Shown here: positions 61,870-64,000 of the stretch, in pieces
Numbering within the stretch: position 1 is the first letter of the stretch
How the letters are laid out: every line of letters starts with the position of its first letter
NCBI GenBank assembly: GCA_045615885.1
Contig: JAZLFR010000041.1
Span: 6,393 to 70,392 of the forward strand
Length of the DNA: 64,000 bases
Direction of reading: 5' to 3'
Source: UBA1765 sp045615885
GTDB taxonomy: Bacteria; Fibrobacterota; Fibrobacteria; Fibrobacterales; Fibrobacteraceae
Notes under the pieces: model-generated
What the model saw: only the letters and a program-made list of their open reading frames with translations
Told to the model about the DNA's origin: nothing
The model's database searches: none
Program-made: the position numbers and the translations under genes

Positions 61870-62320
61870 AGATGGCGTTATCTATGACGCTGAAGTTGTA
61901 CACGGCTTGCTCCCGCAAAAGGATCCGTTTGCATTCGTAGACGAAATCAATGAACTCTACGAAGAAGATGGCAAGAAGGCTATCAAGGCAACCAAGTACA
62001 TTCTCGGCACAGAAGGCTACTTCCGTGGTCACTTCCCGACAGAACCTGTGATGCCTGGTGTTTTGCAGATTGAAACCATGGCTCAGGCAGGCAACTTGCT
62101 TGCTGCACTTTGCTTTGAAGAAGAAGTGAAGGGCAAGCGCCCAGCATTCATGGGTGTTAACGGTGTTCGTTTCCGCCGTGCCGTAAAGCCGGGTGACGTT
62201 CTTAGCATTCACGCAACTCTTGAAAAGTTCCGCCGCGGTATCATGGTGTTCAAGGCAGACATCACTTGCAATGGTGAACCGGTAAGCAGCGCTGAAGAAG
62301 TGACTGCGATGATGGTTTAA
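61835..62320 (+). CDS. fabZ: 3-hydroxyacyl-ACP dehydratase FabZ
   Basis: Dehydratase of fatty-acid elongation. 161 residues from ATG 61835, behind AAGG within lpxC; longer in-frame starts lie inside lpxC and lack similarity. Hot-dog fold with LLPQKDPFAFVDEI and the active-site GHFPTEPVMPGVLQIETMAQ (His and Glu). The lpxC overlap couples lipid A and membrane fatty-acid supply; in some Bacteroidota these two genes are even fused. Confidence 0.95.
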   Translation: MSLLDTLPKSSKDGVIYDAEVVHGLLPQKDPFAFVDEINELYEEDGKKAIKATKYILGTEGYFRGHFPTEPVMPGVLQIETMAQAGNLLAALCFEEEVKGKRPAFMGVNGVRFRRAVKPGDVLSIHATLEKFRRGIMVFKADITCNGEPVSSAEEVTAMMV

Positions 62321-62339
62321 TATTTACTGTTTGTTGTAT

Positions 62340-62370
62340 GGCCAGCCCTTTTATGGGCTGGTCATTTTTT
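62340..62370 (+). terminator. Rho-independent terminator after fabZ
   Basis: GC-rich stem around GCCAGCCC (62341-62348) and GGGCTGGT (62355-62362), then T6. Confidence 0.82.
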
Positions 62371-62447
62371 GTAGTCAAAAAAAAACATTTTCGTTCTTCT
62401 CTTTTTTAGAAAATCTAAGATAGATTTCTAAAAAATAGGAGAGTATT

Positions 62448-63821
62448 ATGACCGCGCTAATGATAATACAGTTGCTAGTAGTTTTACTAGCGTTATATGT
62501 GGGGTCTCGTTATGGGAGCCTTGCTCTGGGTGCAATTTCTGGAATTGGCCTTGCTATTTTGGTGCTTGGTTTTGGCATGAAACCAGGTAAACCGCCTACA
62601 GACGTGATTTATATCATTATCGCGGCTGTGACATGTGCTGGCATTATGCAAGCTGCAGGCGGTATGGATTGGCTTATTCAAATTGCTGAAAGGCTGCTCC
62701 GTAAACACCCAAACCAGATTATTTTCCTTGCTCCGCTTTGCACATTCTTCTTGACTGTGCTTGTCGGAACTGGTCACGTGGTTTACACTTTGATGCCAAT
62801 TATCTGCGATATTTCACTTAAAAAGGGTATTCGTCCGGAACGCCCGTGCGCTGTCGCTTCAGTTGCCTCGCAGGTGGGCATAACGTGCTCGCCAATTGCT
62901 GCTGCTGTTGCAAGCTTTGTCGTGATTTCAAATGCAAACGGTTTTGAAATCAATAACTTGCAGGTGATTGCTGTTACGATTCCTGCTTGTATCTGTGGTT
63001 TGATGGCTGCTGCTTTGGTAAGTTATAAGCGTGGTCTTGATCTTGATAAGGATCCTGCTTTCCAGGCACGTTTAAAAGACCCGCAAATGAAGGAATATAT
63101 GTACGGAAATACAGCAAGCCTTTTGGGCAAGGAAGTTCCAAAGGAAGCAAAGCGTTCCGTATATGTCTTTTTGATTGCTCTTGGTGTAATTGTACTTTTC
63201 TCTGTTCTACAAATTATCGGTCACGATATTCGCCCGCAGATTCCTACCGGCAAGATTGTTGATGGTGTTGAACAGGTCAAGCCACTTGCAATGAACATTA
63301 TCATTCAGATTGTAATGATTTCTGCAGCTGCGTTCATGATTATTCTTTGCAAGGCTCAACCTAAGAAGGCTGTTTCTGGCGCAGTTTGGCAATCTGGCAT
63401 GGTTGCTGTTGTCGCTATCTACGGTATTGCATGGCTTGCCGATACTTACTTTGCAAATTACATGGATGTGATGCAGGGTGGCCTTAAGGACATCGTTCAG
63501 CATTATCCATGGGCTATTGCATTTGCTTTCTTTGCAGTTTCTGTTCTGATTAATTCCCAGGGAGCAGTTGTTGTTGCAATGTTACCACTTGCTTATAGCC
63601 TTGGCATTGAAGGTGCTGTACTTTTAGGCGTTTTGCCAAGTGTGTATGGATATTTCTTTATTCCGAACTATCCGTCCGACATTGCAACAGTGAACTTTGA
63701 TAGATCTGGCACGACTGTTATTGGTAAGTATCTATTGAACCATAGCTTTATGTTGCCTGGTATGACAAGTGTTATTGTTTCGACTATTGTCGGTAGCCTT
63801 ATTGTGAAGGTGTTCTTTTAA
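62448..63821 (+). CDS. Anaerobic C4-dicarboxylate carrier (DcuA/DcuB family)
   Basis: A 457-residue inner-membrane carrier with about 11-12 helices, exchanging fumarate, malate or aspartate for succinate. Dcu landmarks: VGSRYGSLALGAISGIGLAIL, VGTGHVVYTLMPIICDIS, RPERPCAVASVASQVGITCSPIAAA and FFIPNYPSDIATVNFDRSGTT near the C-terminus. For a succinate-producing anaerobe, succinate export is the probable job. GGAGAG 5 bases before the start. Confidence 0.94.
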   Translation: MTALMIIQLLVVLLALYVGSRYGSLALGAISGIGLAILVLGFGMKPGKPPTDVIYIIIAAVTCAGIMQAAGGMDWLIQIAERLLRKHPNQIIFLAPLCTFFLTVLVGTGHVVYTLMPIICDISLKKGIRPERPCAVASVASQVGITCSPIAAAVASFVVISNANGFEINNLQVIAVTIPACICGLMAAALVSYKRGLDLDKDPAFQARLKDPQMKEYMYGNTASLLGKEVPKEAKRSVYVFLIALGVIVLFSVLQIIGHDIRPQIPTGKIVDGVEQVKPLAMNIIIQIVMISAAAFMIILCKAQPKKAVSGAVWQSGMVAVVAIYGIAWLADTYFANYMDVMQGGLKDIVQHYPWAIAFAFFAVSVLINSQGAVVVAMLPLAYSLGIEGAVLLGVLPSVYGYFFIPNYPSDIATVNFDRSGTTVIGKYLLNHSFMLPGMTSVIVSTIVGSLIVKVFF

Positions 63822-63865
63822 GTTTTTTTAATAACTTTAAGAATTGCAAAGTCCCTTAATATGAT

Positions 63866-64000
63866 GTGAACCCCGAAAGTTGGACAAAACTTTCGGGGTT
63901 TTCATGTATAAAAAACACACAAAAGAAGAATGGGCAAAAGCCTTGGAGCTCTATCAAGCTGGATACACATCTGTCGCAATAAGTCGAAAAACAGGTATCG
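63866..64000 (+). mobile_element. Left end of an IS3-family-like insertion sequence (cut by window end)
   Basis: Starts near TGTGAACCCCGAAAGTTGG, an IS3-type terminal sequence (TGAACCCC..AAAGTTGGACA). The first bases also form a perfect 12-base hairpin AACCCCGAAAGT/ACTTTCGGGGTT (63869-63880 with 63889-63900), which could block transcription into the transposase from outside. A transposase start follows. The right end is outside the window. Confidence 0.75.
63904..64000 (+). CDS. Transposase OrfA, N-terminal part (cut by window end)
   Basis: 32 residues visible: a Lys-rich start then ALELYQAGYTSVAISRKTGI, a helix-turn-helix as in IS3/IS150-type OrfA proteins, which bind the inverted repeats. 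It continues past the end of the window. ATG follows the terminal hairpin by three bases. Confidence 0.72.
   Translation, partial: MYKKHTKEEWAKALELYQAGYTSVAISRKTGI

Overview
The window looks like chromosome from a Fibrobacter-type bacterium (Fibrobacterota, probably a gut or rumen fibre degrader). The grounds are: a protein of the Fibrobacter-expanded TIGR02147 family (51796-52632); a GH30 glycosidase with a C-terminal tail resembling type IX secretion sorting domains; a GH8 lipoprotein with a poly-serine linker; a DcuA/DcuB-type C4-dicarboxylate carrier, which suits succinate export; Gram-negative envelope genes (lpxD, lpxC, fabZ, Mla-type transporter, an outer-membrane barrel); and many lipoproteins with clear lipoboxes. 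These are recognitions by eye; no search was run.

Layout. 1-8.1 kb: 3' end of nadE, GH30 secreted glycosidase, dnaB, mlaE and mlaF, a DUF3943 protein, an Rrf2 regulator. 7.7-8.23 kb: a two-copy hairpin element next to tRNA-Ser. 8.3-16.1 kb: DEAD-box helicase with a structured leader, then three tandem CotH-kinase lipoproteins. 16.3-23.4 kb: a 59-residue stand-alone copy of the anaerobic ribonucleotide reductase C-terminus, PTS IIA, an AGCS carrier, unknown envelope proteins, Ppx/GppA, initiator tRNA. 23.4-30.2 kb: rpiA, slyD, a phosphoesterase, rlmH (with a duplicated 3' end), hemY, a PotD-like lipoprotein, serS. 30.7-42.8 kb: a broken ZIP transporter gene, periplasmic cyclophilin, a Lys/Ala-rich zinc-ribbon protein, carA-carB with a leader terminator, an AT-rich GIY-YIG protein, endonuclease I, a GGDEF/EAL protein. 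43.1-56.8 kb: ffh, DUF486, DUF4416, glutaminyl cyclase, lepA with a signal-peptidase pseudoenzyme, DUF1015, DUF2062, TIGR02147, an outer-membrane barrel, a glutamine amidotransferase, purC. 57-64 kb: GH8, gamma-carbonic-anhydrase-like protein, lipid kinase, lpxD-lpxC-fabZ, Dcu carrier, and the left end of an IS3-like element cut by the window edge.

Most genes are housekeeping, set singly or in small operons: mlaE behind dnaB, slyD-rpiA, carA-carB, lepA-lepB-like, and the lpxD-lpxC-fabZ lipid A/fatty-acid group. The unusual content is mainly between genes. Long intergenic tracts are written in 7-base words beginning CT on one half and ending AG on the other, so each tract is a rough palindrome, often with REP-like double hairpins in the middle. 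The best candidates for new biology are these heptad tracts, the mini glycyl-radical protein at 16348-16527, the SCC-like scar at the end of rlmH, the covarying hairpin element beside tRNA-Ser, and the CotH trio.
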